A stretch of DNA of 64,000 nucleotides from Paeniglutamicibacter psychrophenolicus (GCF_030812255.1 NZ_JAUSSH010000010.1:85483-149482), one strand, 5' to 3'; positions 25,405 to 35,283 are shown, numbered from the stretch's first letter. Notes: generated from the sequence alone by a model not told the origin. Made by a program: numbers and translations.

Positions 25405-27111
25405 TCAGCGGCGCCCGGCCCACAGCCCGAGCAGCAGCGGCAGCACCGACCCGATCATCAGCAGGTTGCCCAGCACCGGATCGCCGGGCCGCAGGATCGC
25501 CCCGGCAATGAGCAGGGCACCAAAGAGGACCGCGTGGAGTACCCGGCGTCCGGTGCGCTCCAACCGGGCCACCCGGCGCTCGAGGCGCGGGTTGGCCACG
25601 GAAAGCGAGCCGTCCTCGATCCGGGCGGCGAGCCGGTCCAGCCGGCCCGGCAGGCGCAGGGCGAGCCCTGCCGCATCCAGCACCTGCTTGGCTGCATCCT
25701 GGACGAGGTTTCCACGCTCGTCGCGCACCAGCTGCGCGGCGTAGGGCTCCACCGAGTCCCACAGGTTGAAGGCCGGATCCAGCGAGCTGCACACCCCCGA
25801 GGTCAGCGACATCGCGCGGATGATCAGCAGGAAGTCCTCCGGCAGCTGGAAGGGCAGGGACCGGATGACGTCCCCGAATTCCTCTGCGAACGCGCGGAAC
25901 TCCCGCGGGTCCACCTCGCGCAGCTCGGCAAAGCCCATACCGCCAAAGCGCGCGAACAGCTGCGTCATGGCCCGCTCCAGCCCGGCGGTGTCCGCGGTGG
26001 CGACCAGCACCCCCACGTCGCTGATCGCACCGACCAGGCCCTTGCCGTCGCGGGAGGCCGCGGAAACCAGCGCCTTGCGCAGACCGCTGCGCGTGCCCGG
26101 GGGCACCTCCCCCATCATCCCGAAGTCGATGAACGTCAGCTTCCACGGGTGCCCGGCTTCCCCGTCGGCGGCCGGGGTGATGAAGATGTTGCCCGGATGC
26201 GGGTCGGCATGGAAGTAGCCGTTGGTGAACAGCTGGTCGAACATCACCGCGGCGAACACCGGGGCCACCAGCACCGGGTCGATGCCGGCGGCGACAAGCG
26301 CCTGCACATCGGTGACCTTGATCGCCGTGACATCCTGCAGGGTCAGCACCCGGCGGGTGGTCCGCTCCCACGCGACCAACGGCACCGCGACCCGTGCGTC
26401 GTCGCCGAAGTCCACGGCAAAGCGCTCCGCATTGGCGGCCTCGTTCAGGTAATCGATTTCCTGGAGGCTGGTCCTGGCGAATTCCCCGACCAGGGCCGGC
26501 GCGTCCGCGCGCTCGGAAACGATGCGCACGCGGCTGAGCCAGCCGGCGACCTTGCGCAACGCCGCCAAATCCGCCGCGACGATCTGTTCGATGCCCGGGC
26601 GCTGGACCTTGATGACCACCTGGTCCAGTCCGCTGTCCGCCGCGTCGGCCGGCAGCAGCTTCGCCCGGTGCGCCTGCCCGAGGGATGCGGCGGCCAGCGG
26701 CTCCTGATCCACCCAGGCGAAGCGTTCCTCGAGTGCGGCGCCCAGCTCCTGCTCGGCCAGGGCACGGATCGCATCAAACGGCACGGGCGGAACCTCGTCC
26801 TGCAACCCCTCGAGCTCCTCGGTGATCTCCGGCGGCAGCACGTCCAGGCGGGAGGACATGAATTGGCCCACCTTGATCATCAGCCCGCCAAGCTCCAGCG
26901 CCAGGGCGTGAAAGCGCCGGGCGAATAAGCGCATCCGCTTGGGCCGGGTGCGGTCGGAGACCCTGTCCAGCCCGATCCGCGGCAGGAGGATCTCAAAGAA
27001 CCAGATCCCCGCCAGGTGCCGCGCGGCGAAGCGCAGGATGCGGCGGTACCTGGCGCGGGTGTCCCCGGCCCCGGTGGCCGTGCCGGCACGGCCCCGTGGA
27101 TCGGCGCTCAC
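25405..27111 (-). CDS. ABC1/UbiB-family atypical kinase
   Basis: This 568-aa protein of the AarF/ABC1/UbiB family begins with a GTG six bases after the padR stop. Family marks are the KxGQ motif in LMIKVGQFMSSRLDVLP, the Ala-rich nucleotide loop ASLGQAHRAKL, VVIKVQRPG, the catalytic-loop equivalent FHADPHPGNIFI, and the metal-binding FIDFGMMGEV. Two hydrophobic segments near the C-terminus (YSTR.. FGALLIAGAILRPG; LLMIGSVLPLLLGLWAG) anchor it in the membrane. UbiB proteins are ATPases that support lipid or quinone handling; the substrate in menaquinone-using actinobacteria is unknown. It converges on the threonine ammonia-lyase gene. Confidence 0.88.
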   Translation of the reverse strand: MSADPRGRAGTATGAGDTRARYRRILRFAARHLAGIWFFEILLPRIGLDRVSDRTRPKRMRLFARRFHALALELGGLMIKVGQFMSSRLDVLPPEITEELEGLQDEVPPVPFDAIRALAEQELGAALEERFAWVDQEPLAAASLGQAHRAKLLPADAADSGLDQVVIKVQRPGIEQIVAADLAALRKVAGWLSRVRIVSERADAPALVGEFARTSLQEIDYLNEAANAERFAVDFGDDARVAVPLVAWERTTRRVLTLQDVTAIKVTDVQALVAAGIDPVLVAPVFAAVMFDQLFTNGYFHADPHPGNIFITPAADGEAGHPWKLTFIDFGMMGEVPPGTRSGLRKALVSAASRDGKGLVGAISDVGVLVATADTAGLERAMTQLFARFGGMGFAELREVDPREFRAFAEEFGDVIRSLPFQLPEDFLLIIRAMSLTSGVCSSLDPAFNLWDSVEPYAAQLVRDERGNLVQDAAKQVLDAAGLALRLPGRLDRLAARIEDGSLSVANPRLERRVARLERTGRRVLHAVLFGALLIAGAILRPGDPVLGNLLMIGSVLPLLLGLWAGRR

Positions 27112-27117
27112 TGCGCC

Positions 27118-27660
27118 TCAGCCCTGGGCGAGGATCGAGTACAGCTTGCGGCGGGCCTCGTCGAGCACCGCCACCGCCTCCTGCACCTGCTCCGCGGAGC
27201 CGGTGCGGCCCACCTGGGCCGCCGCCTGGGCAAGCTCGACCCCGGCCTTGGGCAGGGCGGCGAACCCCGTGCCGGAGGCCGATCCTCCCTGCTCCCAGGG
27301 AACGGATCCCTTGGCTTCGGCCACTTCCTCGCGGCCTGCCTCGGTCAGCGAGTAGACCTTGCGCCCGTTGGCTTCCTCGGTGTCCACCATCCCTTCGTCC
27401 GCCAGCAATTGGAGCGTGGGGTAGACCGAGCCGGCGCTGGGCTTCCAGCTGCCGTGGCTGCGTTCCTCGATTTCCCTGATGATCTGGTAGCCGTGCATCG
27501 GTTGCTCGGCGAGCAGGGCCAGGACGGCGGCACGGACCTCGCCACGGCCGGCACGGGTGCCGGTGCGCTTTTCAAAGCGCGAGCGCAGTTCGTCCATGGC
27601 CTGCCAGACGCCATCGAAGTTGTTGCCGGGAAATCCCCCGGCCGGGTGTGAACCATGCAT
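27118..27660 (-). CDS. PadR-family transcriptional regulator
   Basis: This 180-aa PadR regulator has a glycine-rich leader, then the winged-helix domain RGEVRAAVLALLAEQPMHGYQIIREIEERSHGSWKPSAGSVYPTLQLLADEGMVDTEEANGRKVYSLTEAGREEV, and a helical C-terminal dimerisation part. The start is the ATG at 27660, six bases after AAGGAG; an in-frame GTG one codon earlier is too close to that site. It is the first gene of a two-gene unit with the UbiB-like kinase and probably represses it. Three phased CGATA repeats in its leader (27687-27711) are the likely operator. Confidence 0.9.
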   Translation of the reverse strand: MHGSHPAGGFPGNNFDGVWQAMDELRSRFEKRTGTRAGRGEVRAAVLALLAEQPMHGYQIIREIEERSHGSWKPSAGSVYPTLQLLADEGMVDTEEANGRKVYSLTEAGREEVAEAKGSVPWEQGGSASGTGFAALPKAGVELAQAAAQVGRTGSAEQVQEAVAVLDEARRKLYSILAQG

Positions 27661-27686
27661 CACGATCTCCTTCGGAGAACCTCGAA

Positions 27687-27711
27687 CGATATATAGCGAT
27701 AGTCAACGATA
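27687..27711. promoter_or_regulatory. Three CGATA repeats at exact 10-bp spacing before padR
   Basis: CGATA occurs at 27687, 27697 and 27707, i.e. once per helical turn. The first copy is part of an imperfect palindrome, CGATATATAGCG (27687-27698). The block lies 27-51 bases upstream of the PadR start. PadR proteins usually bind AT-containing dyads in their own promoter, so this is a good candidate for autoregulation. Confidence 0.55.
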
Positions 27712-27756
27712 CGTCCGGGACTCCTTGGATGGCAATGGCTTTTCAGGCGCAAAGAA

Positions 27757-27794
27757 GCGGCCAGGTTCCCGGGAAATCCCGGGAACCTGGCCGC
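27757..27794 (-). terminator. Strong hairpin terminator of the sodium:amino-acid symporter gene
   Basis: A perfect 17-bp stem (27757-27773 with 27778-27794) encloses the loop AAAT; the stem sequence is GCGGCCAGGTTCCCGGG. On the minus strand TTCTTT follows immediately, so it should stop leftward transcripts from the symporter gene that ends at 27823 and shield the padR promoter. Confidence 0.75.
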
Positions 27795-27822
27795 CTCGGT
27801 GGTGTTGTCGAACCGATGGCCG

Positions 27823-29355
27823 CTAGATGCGGTTGGACTCGCTTTCCATGGCAAGGCGGGCCTTGCGGGACATGTGGCTGGAGCCGCGCACGTCGCCGGC
27901 CTTCCACTCGTCCCATCCCTCGCGGTCCTTCATGAACGCCTCGATCTCGTCCTTGCTGGCTTCGAGCTTCGGGTCGTGCTTGAGGTACCAGCGGGTTTCG
28001 CGCACGATCAGGCCGGAGAGCAGCAGCAGGCCGATGAGGTTCGGCAGCGCCATCAGGCCGTTCATCATGTCGGAGAAGTTCCACACGGCGGTCAGCTCGG
28101 TGGTGCAACCCACGTATACAACCAGCGAGAAGACCACGCGGAACGGCATGACTGCCTTGCGTCCGACCAGGCGCTCGATGTTTCGCTCACCGTAGTAGCA
28201 CCAGCCCAGGATGGTGGAGAAGGCGAACATGACCAGGCCGATGGTCACGATCCAGTGCCCCCACTCCCCCGGCAGGCCGAAGGTGAAGGCGTGGCCGGTC
28301 ATCAGCGAGGCCTTGATCTGCTCGCCGGTGTCCGGGTCGATGTAGTTCCAGGCGCCGGTGGTGATGATGACCAGGCCGGTGCAGGTGACGACGATGATGG
28401 TGTCGATGAAGGTCTGGGTCATGGAGACCAGGCCCTGGCGCACCGGGTGGGTGGTCTGTGCCGCGGCGGCCGCGATGGCAGCCGAGCCCATGCCGGACTC
28501 GTTGGAGAAGATGCCGCGGGCCACGCCGAACTGCACGGCGATAATGATGGCCGAGCCGGCGAAGCCGCCCACGGCGGAGGTGCCGGTGAAGGCCTCGGTG
28601 AAGATCTGGCCCAGGGCGGCCGGGACCTGGCCGACGTTGGCGATCAGGATGTAGATGGCAGCGCCGACGTAGAAGACGATCATGACCGGCACGAAGCCGG
28701 CGGTGACCTTGCCGATGGACTTGATGCCGCCGACGAGCACGATCATCGCAAGCACGGTCAGCACGGCGCCGGTTCCCCAGGTCGGGACGCTGAAGGAATT
28801 CTCCAGGTTCGCTGCAATCGAGTTGCCCTGGGTCATGTTGCCGATGCCGAAGCAGGCGATGGTTGCGGCAATGGCGAAGAACAGCGCCAGGAACTTGCCG
28901 AACGGGCCCTTGATGCCGCGTTCCAGGTAGTACTGGGGACCGCCGGACTTCTCCCCTGCGGTGTCGGTGCCGCGGAAGCGGACACCAAGGTAGGCCTCGG
29001 AGTACTTGGCGGCCATGCCGACCAGGCCGGTGACCCACATCCAGAACAGCGCGCCCGGGCCGCCGATGCCGATGGCCGTGGCCACGCCGACGATGTTGCC
29101 GGTGCCGACGGTCGCGGCCAGCGCGGTGGTCAGTGCCTGGAACTGGGAGATGTCACCTTCGGAGCCGGCGTCCTTGCGCTTGAGCAGGCCCAAACGCAGG
29201 GCCACTCCCAGCTTGAAGAACTGCAGTCCACCCAGGCGGATGGTCAGGTAGAGCCCGGTGCCCAGCAGCAGCGGGATGAGCATGAACGGTCCCCAGATGA
29301 CACTGCTGATGTCTCCGAAGAATGTTGCAAGGTCTTCCATAATTATGGTTCCCAT
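27823..29355 (-). CDS. Alanine/glycine:cation symporter (AGCS family)
   Basis: This inner-membrane amino-acid carrier of the AgcS/DagA family has about 510 aa and 10-12 hydrophobic segments. Signature stretches are FQALTTALAATVGTGNIVGVATAIGIGGPGALFWMWVTGLVGMAAKYSEAYLGVRFR (conserved sodium/substrate region), GGPQYYLERGI, and NESGMGSAAIAAAAAQT. It imports alanine or glycine with Na+. I start it at the ATG at 29355, near GAGAAG; an ATG at 29340 is also possible. A strong hairpin terminator follows. It is a single gene, and no glycine riboswitch is evident in the short upstream region. Confidence 0.92.
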   Translation of the reverse strand: MGTIIMEDLATFFGDISSVIWGPFMLIPLLLGTGLYLTIRLGGLQFFKLGVALRLGLLKRKDAGSEGDISQFQALTTALAATVGTGNIVGVATAIGIGGPGALFWMWVTGLVGMAAKYSEAYLGVRFRGTDTAGEKSGGPQYYLERGIKGPFGKFLALFFAIAATIACFGIGNMTQGNSIAANLENSFSVPTWGTGAVLTVLAMIVLVGGIKSIGKVTAGFVPVMIVFYVGAAIYILIANVGQVPAALGQIFTEAFTGTSAVGGFAGSAIIIAVQFGVARGIFSNESGMGSAAIAAAAAQTTHPVRQGLVSMTQTFIDTIIVVTCTGLVIITTGAWNYIDPDTGEQIKASLMTGHAFTFGLPGEWGHWIVTIGLVMFAFSTILGWCYYGERNIERLVGRKAVMPFRVVFSLVVYVGCTTELTAVWNFSDMMNGLMALPNLIGLLLLSGLIVRETRWYLKHDPKLEASKDEIEAFMKDREGWDEWKAGDVRGSSHMSRKARLAMESESNRI

Positions 29356-29521
29356 ATCTTCTCGTGCGAGTGATGTATTGTGCCGGTGATCAGCGTCACA
29401 AAGCACCTATCCTACTCGAACCGACCGCCGGTCGGTGAGCGGGAGCACAGCGCGGACAGCCCACCCACGACAACCGGTAGGGTTTGTGCGATTAGAGGTG
29501 CAAAACGTCTTTGGGACAACG

Positions 29522-29569
29522 AAAAAGACCGCCCTTTCCCCTTCCGAAGAGGGAAAAGAACGGTCTTTT
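29522..29569. terminator. Bidirectional terminator after the M16 peptidase gene
   Basis: AAAAAGACCG (29522-29531) pairs with CGGTCTTTT (29561-29569), and an inner CCCTTTCCCC/GGGAAAAG arm lengthens the stem. A/T runs flank both sides, so transcripts from either direction would end here. It lies just beyond the stop of the M16 peptidase gene read leftward. Confidence 0.75.
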
Positions 29570-29593
29570 GCAGACAAAGCGTCTTGGCGGGGA

Positions 29594-30997
29594 CTACATC
29601 CCGAAGTCGGCCGGGGAATCGAAGGGACCCACCACGGTGATGGTGCGCGGGCGGGCGGCCAAAAGGGCCGCCAGTTCCTGCACCTGTGCCGGGGTGACGG
29701 CCTTGACGCGGTCCAGGGACTCGTCGATGTCGTGGAAGACCCCGGTGACCAGCTCGGCCCGGCCCAGGCGCGACATGCGCGATCCCGGGTCCTCCAGGGC
29801 CAGCACCATGCCGCCGGAGAGCTGGCCGACGGCCTTGCGCAGTTCCTCGTCGGTGATGCCGTGCTCGGCGAGCTTTTCCAGCTCTTCGGCCAGCAGCTTG
29901 ATGACGCGCTCGGTCTTGGCCGGGGCGCACCCGGCATACATGCCGAAGTAGCCGGCATCGGAGTACGCGGCGGAGAACGAGTAGGTGGAGTACACCAGTC
30001 CGCGCTTCTCCCGGATCTCCTGGAACAAGCGCGAGGACATGCCGCCGCCCAGGATCGCGTTCAGCACGCTCATCACGTGGCGGCGCTCGTCGGTGGCGAC
30101 GATGCCGGGGCAACCCATGATGATGTTGACCTGCTCGACGGGTCGGCGGATCACGTCGATGCGCTCGGAGCCGGTGATTTCCACCGGGACCGTGGAGCGG
30201 CGCGGCACCGGGGAGGCGCCTTCCTCAAGGTTCCAGCCGGCGGTGCGCAGCGCGGCGAGCACCTGCTCGCAGACCTCGTCGTGGTCCAGCGAGCCGGCCA
30301 CGGTGATGACAAGTTCGTCGGGGGTGTAGAAGCGCTGGTAGTGCTCCCAGACGGCCTCGCGGCCGATTCCGGTGATGGCCTCGGGGGTGCCGCCGATCGG
30401 GCGGCCCAGGGCGTGTTCGCCCATCACTGCCTCGACGAAGCGCTCGTGTGCCACGTCCCCGGCGTCGTCGGCGTCCATCGCGATTTCTTCGAGGATCACG
30501 TCGCGTTCCTGCTCGAGCTCATTGGGATCGATCACCGCGGAGGTGACCATATCGGCAATGACGTCGATGGCCATGGGAAGGTCGGTGTCCAGCACGCGGG
30601 CGAAGTAGCAGGTGCTTTCCTTCGCCGTGGCGGCGTTTGACTCCCCTCCCACCTCGTCGAAGGCGGAGGCGATTTCCAGCGCGGTGCGGCGCTTGGTGCC
30701 CTTGAACAAGAGGTGCTCCAGGAAGTGTGTCGAGCCGTGTTGCCCGTCCTGCTCGTCGCGGGAACCCACTGCCACCCAGAAGCCGATGGTGGCCGAACGC
30801 TGGCCGGGCATCGCCTCGGTCAGCACGCGGACGCCACCGGGCAACACGGAGCGGCGCACCAGCGCCCCTCCGGCTTCCCCGTGGATGATGGTGGGGTCTC
30901 CCGCCTCGATGGGGGCAGCGGTGCCGGAGACGCCGCGCTCCCCTGCCTTGGCAGGGGATACTCCAACGCCGTTGAGCGGGAGGGGAATCATGACCAC
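29594..30997 (-). CDS. M16-family zinc peptidase
   Basis: This 467-aa protein of the M16 (pitrilysin/insulinase-like, PepR) family has the inverted zinc motif HxxEH in GSTHFLEHLLFKGT near residue 90 and the downstream ligand Glu in ERDVILEEIAMD. The second, non-catalytic half follows (GGGMSSRLFQEIREKRGLVYSTYSFSAAYSDAGYFGMYAG). I chose the GTG at 30997 because AAAGGA is eight bases before it; the ATG at 30991 is almost equivalent. It is downstream of pnp on the same strand, the usual actinobacterial neighbourhood, though the pnp terminator lies between. It degrades peptides or processes small proteins in the cytoplasm. Confidence 0.9.
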   Translation of the reverse strand: MVMIPLPLNGVGVSPAKAGERGVSGTAAPIEAGDPTIIHGEAGGALVRRSVLPGGVRVLTEAMPGQRSATIGFWVAVGSRDEQDGQHGSTHFLEHLLFKGTKRRTALEIASAFDEVGGESNAATAKESTCYFARVLDTDLPMAIDVIADMVTSAVIDPNELEQERDVILEEIAMDADDAGDVAHERFVEAVMGEHALGRPIGGTPEAITGIGREAVWEHYQRFYTPDELVITVAGSLDHDEVCEQVLAALRTAGWNLEEGASPVPRRSTVPVEITGSERIDVIRRPVEQVNIIMGCPGIVATDERRHVMSVLNAILGGGMSSRLFQEIREKRGLVYSTYSFSAAYSDAGYFGMYAGCAPAKTERVIKLLAEELEKLAEHGITDEELRKAVGQLSGGMVLALEDPGSRMSRLGRAELVTGVFHDIDESLDRVKAVTPAQVQELAALLAARPRTITVVGPFDSPADFGM

Positions 30998-31174
30998 TGA
31001 GAAAGTCCTTTGCTGTACACAGAAAATTGGGGGGCGGACCGCGCCTTCAAAAACGCGAAACGCATTCATCTATTCTTCCACAGTGCCACCGTTAAGCCGC
31101 AGGACTATGAGCGGACTCCCAATTGGGCATACACCCCGACTGCCCCTCCCCCCATGGATTTGGCCGTTAACAGG

Positions 31175-31211
31175 AAAATCCCGGCCCACCAAAAAGGTGG
31201 GCCGGGATTTT
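31175..31211. terminator. Bidirectional rho-independent terminator after pnp
   Basis: A 16-bp perfect stem, AAAATCCCGGCCCACC with GGTGGGCCGGGATTTT, around the loop AAAAA. It has T runs at both outer edges and is a textbook terminator 25 bases past the pnp stop. Confidence 0.85.
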
Positions 31212-31235
31212 TTATCCTAGAAGACTAGGAACTGA

Positions 31236-33464
31236 TTACTCAGCAGCCTCGACAAGGTCGTCCTCGGCTACAACCGGGGCAAGCGAGAGCTTTCCGCGAT
31301 CGTCGACCTTGGTGATTTCGACCTGAAGCTTCTGGCCCACGGAGACAACATCTTCGACGTCGTCGACGCGCTTGCCACCGGCGAGCTTGCGCAGCTCGGA
31401 GATGTGCAGCAGGCCGTCCTTGCCCGGGGTCAACGAGATGAACGCACCGAAGGTGGTCAGCTTGACGACGGTGCCGAGGTAGCGCTCGCCAATCTCAGGA
31501 ACCTGGGGGTTGGCGATGGCGTTCACTGCGGAGCGTGCGGCTTCGGCCGACTCCCCGTTGGTGGCGCCGATGAGGACGGTTCCGTCGTCCTCGATGGAGA
31601 TATCCGCTCCGGTATCTTCCTGGATCTGGTTGATCATCTTGCCCTTCGGGCCGATGACCTCGCCGATCTTGTCAACCGGGATCTTCACCGAGATGATGCG
31701 CGGAGCGTAGGTGGAGAGCTCGTCCGGGGTGTCAATGGCCTGGTTCAGGACATTGAGGATATGCAGACGGGCTTCGCGGGCCTGGGTCAGCGCAGCTGCC
31801 AGGACCGATGCCGGGATGCCGTCAAGCTTGGTGTCAAGCTGGATGGCGGTGATGAACTCGGAGGTACCTGCAACCTTGAAGTCCATGTCGCCCATGGCGT
31901 CTTCGGCGCCGAGGATGTCGGTCAGTGCCGCGTAGCGGGTCTGGCCGTCAACTTCGTCGGAGACCAGGCCCATGGCGATGCCGGCAACGGCAGCGCGCAG
32001 CGGGACACCGGCGTTGAGCAGCGACAGGGTCGCGGCGCAAACCGAGCCCATCGAGGTCGAGCCGTTGGAGCTCAATGCCTCGGAGACCTGGCGGATGGCG
32101 TACGGGAATTCCTCGCGCGACGGCAGCACCGGCTGGATGGCGCGTTCTGCCAGGGCACCGTGGCCGATTTCGCGGCGCTTGGGGGAACCCACGCGGCCGG
32201 TTTCACCGGTCGAGTACGGCGGGAAGTTGTAGTTGTGCATGAAGCGCTTGCGCGTCACCGGCGACAACGAGTCGATCTGCTGTTCCATCTTGAGCATGTT
32301 CAAGGTGGTGACGCCCATGATCTGGGTTTCGCCACGCTCGAAGATCGCCGAACCGTGGACGCGGGGAAGAACCTCGACCTCGGCGGTGAGCTTGCGGATG
32401 TCGGACAGGCCGCGGCCGTCCATGCGGATCTGGTCGGTCAGGATGCGCTGGCGCACGACCTGCTTGGTGACCGCACCGAAGGCCTTGGAGATCTCGCCTG
32501 CGCGGGTCTCGAAGGCGGTTCCCTCGGCGGTGAGCTCTGCAACGACCTCGTCCTTGAAGGTAGAGGCTGCGGTGTCGCGCTCCTGCTTGCCGGCGATCTG
32601 GTAGATCTTGGCGAGCTTGGCGGTTGCCTCGGCCTCGACGGCTGCGTAGGCGTCGTCTTCGAAGTCACGGAAGATCGGGAACTCGACGGTCGGCTTGGCG
32701 GCGCGTGCTGCCAGGTCCGACTGTGCCTCGCACAGTGCCTTGATGAACGGCTTTGCAGCCTCAAGGCCCTGGGCGACAACCTCTTCGGTCGGGGCCGTGT
32801 GGCCCTGTTCCTTGATGAGGGTCCAGGCGTTGTCGGTTGCTTCGGCTTCAACCATCATGATGGCGACGTCGTCGCCGGCGATGCGGCCGGCCACGACCAT
32901 GTTGAAGACGGAGTTTTCCAGCTGGCTGTGCTTCGGGAAGGCAACCCACTGGGCACCGTTTCCGTCGTCGACCAGGGCAACGCGGACGCCGCCGATCGGG
33001 CCGGAGAACGGCAGGCCCGAGAGCTGGGTCGACATCGAGGAGGCGTTGATGGCCACCACGTCGTAGAGCTCGTCCGGGTTGATCGCCAAAACGGTGACCA
33101 CGATCTGGACCTCGTTGCGCAGGCCCTTGACGAAGGTCGGGCGCAGCGGGCGGTCCATCAGGCGGCAAGCCAGGATGGCTTCGGTCGACGGGCGACCTTC
33201 GCGGCGGAAGAAGCTGCCCGGGATGCGGCCGGCAGCGTACATGCGCTCCTCGACGTCCACGGTCAGCGGGAAGAAGTCGAAGCCTTCACGCGGGTGCTTG
33301 CCGGCAGTGGTTGCCGAGAGCAGTGCGGTCTCTTCGTCGATGTAGACCATGGCTGCACCTGCAGCCTGCTGGGCCAGACGGCCGGTTTCGAAGCGGATAA
33401 CGCGCTTGCCGTATCGACCATTGTCGATCACGGCCTCTGCGAACTGAATTTCGGGACCCTCCAT
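31236..33464 (-). CDS. pnp: Polyribonucleotide nucleotidyltransferase (PNPase)
   Basis: PNPase degrades RNA 3' to 5' with phosphate and can add tails. In streptomycetes and relatives it also belongs to the GpsI class. The 742-aa protein shows two RNase PH domains ([71 protein letters not shown]; and [39 protein letters not shown]), a KH domain ([34 protein letters not shown]) and an S1 domain ([33 protein letters not shown]). AAGGA precedes the ATG. The usual upstream neighbour rpsO is absent here. Confidence 0.97.
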   Translation of the reverse strand: MEGPEIQFAEAVIDNGRYGKRVIRFETGRLAQQAAGAAMVYIDEETALLSATTAGKHPREGFDFFPLTVDVEERMYAAGRIPGSFFRREGRPSTEAILACRLMDRPLRPTFVKGLRNEVQIVVTVLAINPDELYDVVAINASSMSTQLSGLPFSGPIGGVRVALVDDGNGAQWVAFPKHSQLENSVFNMVVAGRIAGDDVAIMMVEAEATDNAWTLIKEQGHTAPTEEVVAQGLEAAKPFIKALCEAQSDLAARAAKPTVEFPIFRDFEDDAYAAVEAEATAKLAKIYQIAGKQERDTAASTFKDEVVAELTAEGTAFETRAGEISKAFGAVTKQVVRQRILTDQIRMDGRGLSDIRKLTAEVEVLPRVHGSAIFERGETQIMGVTTLNMLKMEQQIDSLSPVTRKRFMHNYNFPPYSTGETGRVGSPKRREIGHGALAERAIQPVLPSREEFPYAIRQVSEALSSNGSTSMGSVCAATLSLLNAGVPLRAAVAGIAMGLVSDEVDGQTRYAALTDILGAEDAMGDMDFKVAGTSEFITAIQLDTKLDGIPASVLAAALTQAREARLHILNVLNQAIDTPDELSTYAPRIISVKIPVDKIGEVIGPKGKMINQIQEDTGADISIEDDGTVLIGATNGESAEAARSAVNAIANPQVPEIGERYLGTVVKLTTFGAFISLTPGKDGLLHISELRKLAGGKRVDDVEDVVSVGQKLQVEITKVDDRGKLSLAPVVAEDDLVEAAE

Positions 33465-34054
33465 TGGGGCGTGTCCTTTCGATCAATATCCGCAGCACAC
33501 TGCGAACAAGCCACACATGCGGTGCAACCTGGTCTTCGATCGAGACTCGCGCTCTTCTCATGGAAGAGCGAAAGCCACTACCGAGGACCGCGACTGTCTT
33601 CCGGTGGGTCAAGTGCGCGAGGTGCGCGGATATTTCGTCTTGTTTCTGTGCTGGTCATGCGAAATTGCAAACCATACGTATACCAGCCTACCGGGTTTAA
33701 GGATTCGGCGCAGTGACGGCGCGAACTCGTGGCTTAGGGGGAATTCACGGCATGCAAACGCGCATAAAAGGCAGCGATCATATGTCTTTGGCCGTCGAGC
33801 GAATGCCACAGCGAATGGTCGTCGAATTCGCTTCAGGGTGCACGACCGAAGTTCGTACGTTGTATCGCTTCTTGTGCGACCGCTAACGCGCCATGACAGA
33901 AATATAGGTCACGACAACCTGATAGTTGTTGAAGCGAGTTTTGCAGTGAAGGATCCCCCACCGCGACACCCTGAAAATTCAAGGAACTAGGATTCGCGCA
34001 TGACCCGCCCGCAATAATGCCCGGTGAAGGTGGCACAAACGCTACACTTGGGGC
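33465..34054. other. pnp upstream region and start of accessory DNA, no gene
   Basis: These 590 bases hold no gene I can support in any frame. The left part must contain the pnp promoter. rpsO, which normally lies here, is missing. AT content rises to the right, and a TACACT element (about 34043-34048) just before the serine recombinase ATG could drive a nearly leaderless transcript. Confidence 0.5.
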
Positions 34055-34627
34055 ATGTCACCGCACCTGGTCGGGTACGCCCGCGTCTCCACCAACCAAC
34101 AAGACCTCGCCTCCCAGCAAGCGGGCCTCACGGCACTCGGCGTTCCGGACGAATTGGTCTATGTCGACCATGGGCTCACCGGCCGGAACCGCGAACGCCC
34201 CGGACTGAAACAGGCCCTGGCCGCCTGCCGGGCCGGGGACACCCTGGTGGTCACCAAGCTCGACCGTCTCGCCCGTTCCCTGCCCGACGCCCGGGACATC
34301 GTCGAGGACCTCACCCAGCGCAACATCAAACTGAGCCTCGGTGGGTCCGTCCACGACCCCACCGACCCGGTCGGCCGGCTCCTGTTCAACGTCCTAGCCA
34401 TGGTCGCCGAGTTCGAATCCGACCTCATCCGCGCAAGAACTAGGGAAGGCATGCAGATCGCCAAGGCCAAGGGAAGGCTCCGTGGCAAGCAACCCAAGCT
34501 CTCCCCTGCCCAGGAAAAACACCTCATCGCCCTCCACCACGACGGGAAGCACACTAGCGCGGAAATCGCCGAGCTCTTCGGGGTCGCCCGGAGCACGGTC
34601 TACAGAATTGTCCAGCGGAACCAATAG
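34055..34627 (+). CDS. Serine recombinase (resolvase/invertase), first
   Basis: This is a 190-aa small serine recombinase. The nucleophile is the Ser in VGYARVSTNQQD; VVTKLDRLARSLPDARDI, and NVLAMVAEFESDLIRARTREGM (long E helix) follow. The C-terminal helix-turn-helix is SPAQEKHLIALHHDGKHTSAEIAELFGVARSTVYRIV. Such enzymes resolve cointegrates or invert DNA and usually belong to transposons or plasmids. No transposase or terminal repeat was seen beside it. It differs clearly from the recombinase at 36733, so the two derive from different elements. Confidence 0.92.
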   Translation: MSPHLVGYARVSTNQQDLASQQAGLTALGVPDELVYVDHGLTGRNRERPGLKQALAACRAGDTLVVTKLDRLARSLPDARDIVEDLTQRNIKLSLGGSVHDPTDPVGRLLFNVLAMVAEFESDLIRARTREGMQIAKAKGRLRGKQPKLSPAQEKHLIALHHDGKHTSAEIAELFGVARSTVYRIVQRNQ

Positions 34628-34913
34628 TCGAAAGAACTGTCTGGAGTTCGCCTCGAGAGTCCCACACAAGGTCAGCGACGGAACAAGAATATCTCTGGCA
34701 CTTCTCCAGGGAATTAGCCCGTGGGACTATATGGGAAACTCCGAGCAAGGTTGAAGAAAGTACCTCCAGTGAGCCTGATGACCACGCCATCGGGCGTTCC
34801 CGCGACGGGTTGACGACCAAGATCCGCCTTGGTTGACGGCAACATGCGCCCTTTGGTCCTCATCCTCGGGCCTGACCAGGGCAGGGACTCGCCCATGTGG
34901 GCGGGGTCAATCC

Positions 34914-35105
34914 CTAAGTAGGGATATGTTCCCACTTGGCGCCATATGCGCGCGGTGACATTTGCATGTCTTGGTAGAAGTCCCATCCCTGATCTCTGCT
35001 GGTGAAGACCTCTTCATAGGTCTTCCCGCTCTCCTCCACGGACCTCCATGTGACTCTGTACTTCAGGTTTGGATCTTCATAGCCGCTTGTCGGTTCGTGT
35101 CTCAT
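34914..35105 (-). CDS. 63-residue protein of unknown function
   Basis: This small gene starts at the ATG at 35105, with GGGAG eight bases upstream. The product, MRHEPTSGYEDPN... KYRVTWRSVEESGKTYEEVFTSRDQGWDFYQDMQMS... WEHIPT, is charged, soluble and without a signal. The good ribosome site and protein-like composition support a real gene; the frame extends further upstream but that part has a noisy composition. It lies alone between a recombinase and a divergent membrane protein gene. Function unknown. Confidence 0.6.
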   Translation of the reverse strand: MRHEPTSGYEDPNLKYRVTWRSVEESGKTYEEVFTSRDQGWDFYQDMQMSPRAYGAKWEHIPT

Positions 35106-35283
35106 CTTTCGGGCTCCCTTTGACGTGTGGAAAGACGCTAGCATGTTCATCCTTAGCGGTCGAACGGAAATGCGAAGCAGAAAGCGCGGCATCCGAGTGA
35201 TCGGCGACAACCATAGTGCGTCGTTTAATAACAACGGAGTGTTGCTGCACCCCCGCGGCGCGGTTCGTGAGTAGGCTGATTTC

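Noticed and set aside
27799..29373. A 524-codon plus-strand frame opposite the amino-acid symporter
   Set aside because: The translation is His/Gly/Asp-rich noise antisense to clear membrane helices.
31404..33716. A 770-codon plus-strand frame opposite pnp
   Set aside because: It is a shadow of pnp, with Gly/Arg/Asp-rich noise and no motifs.
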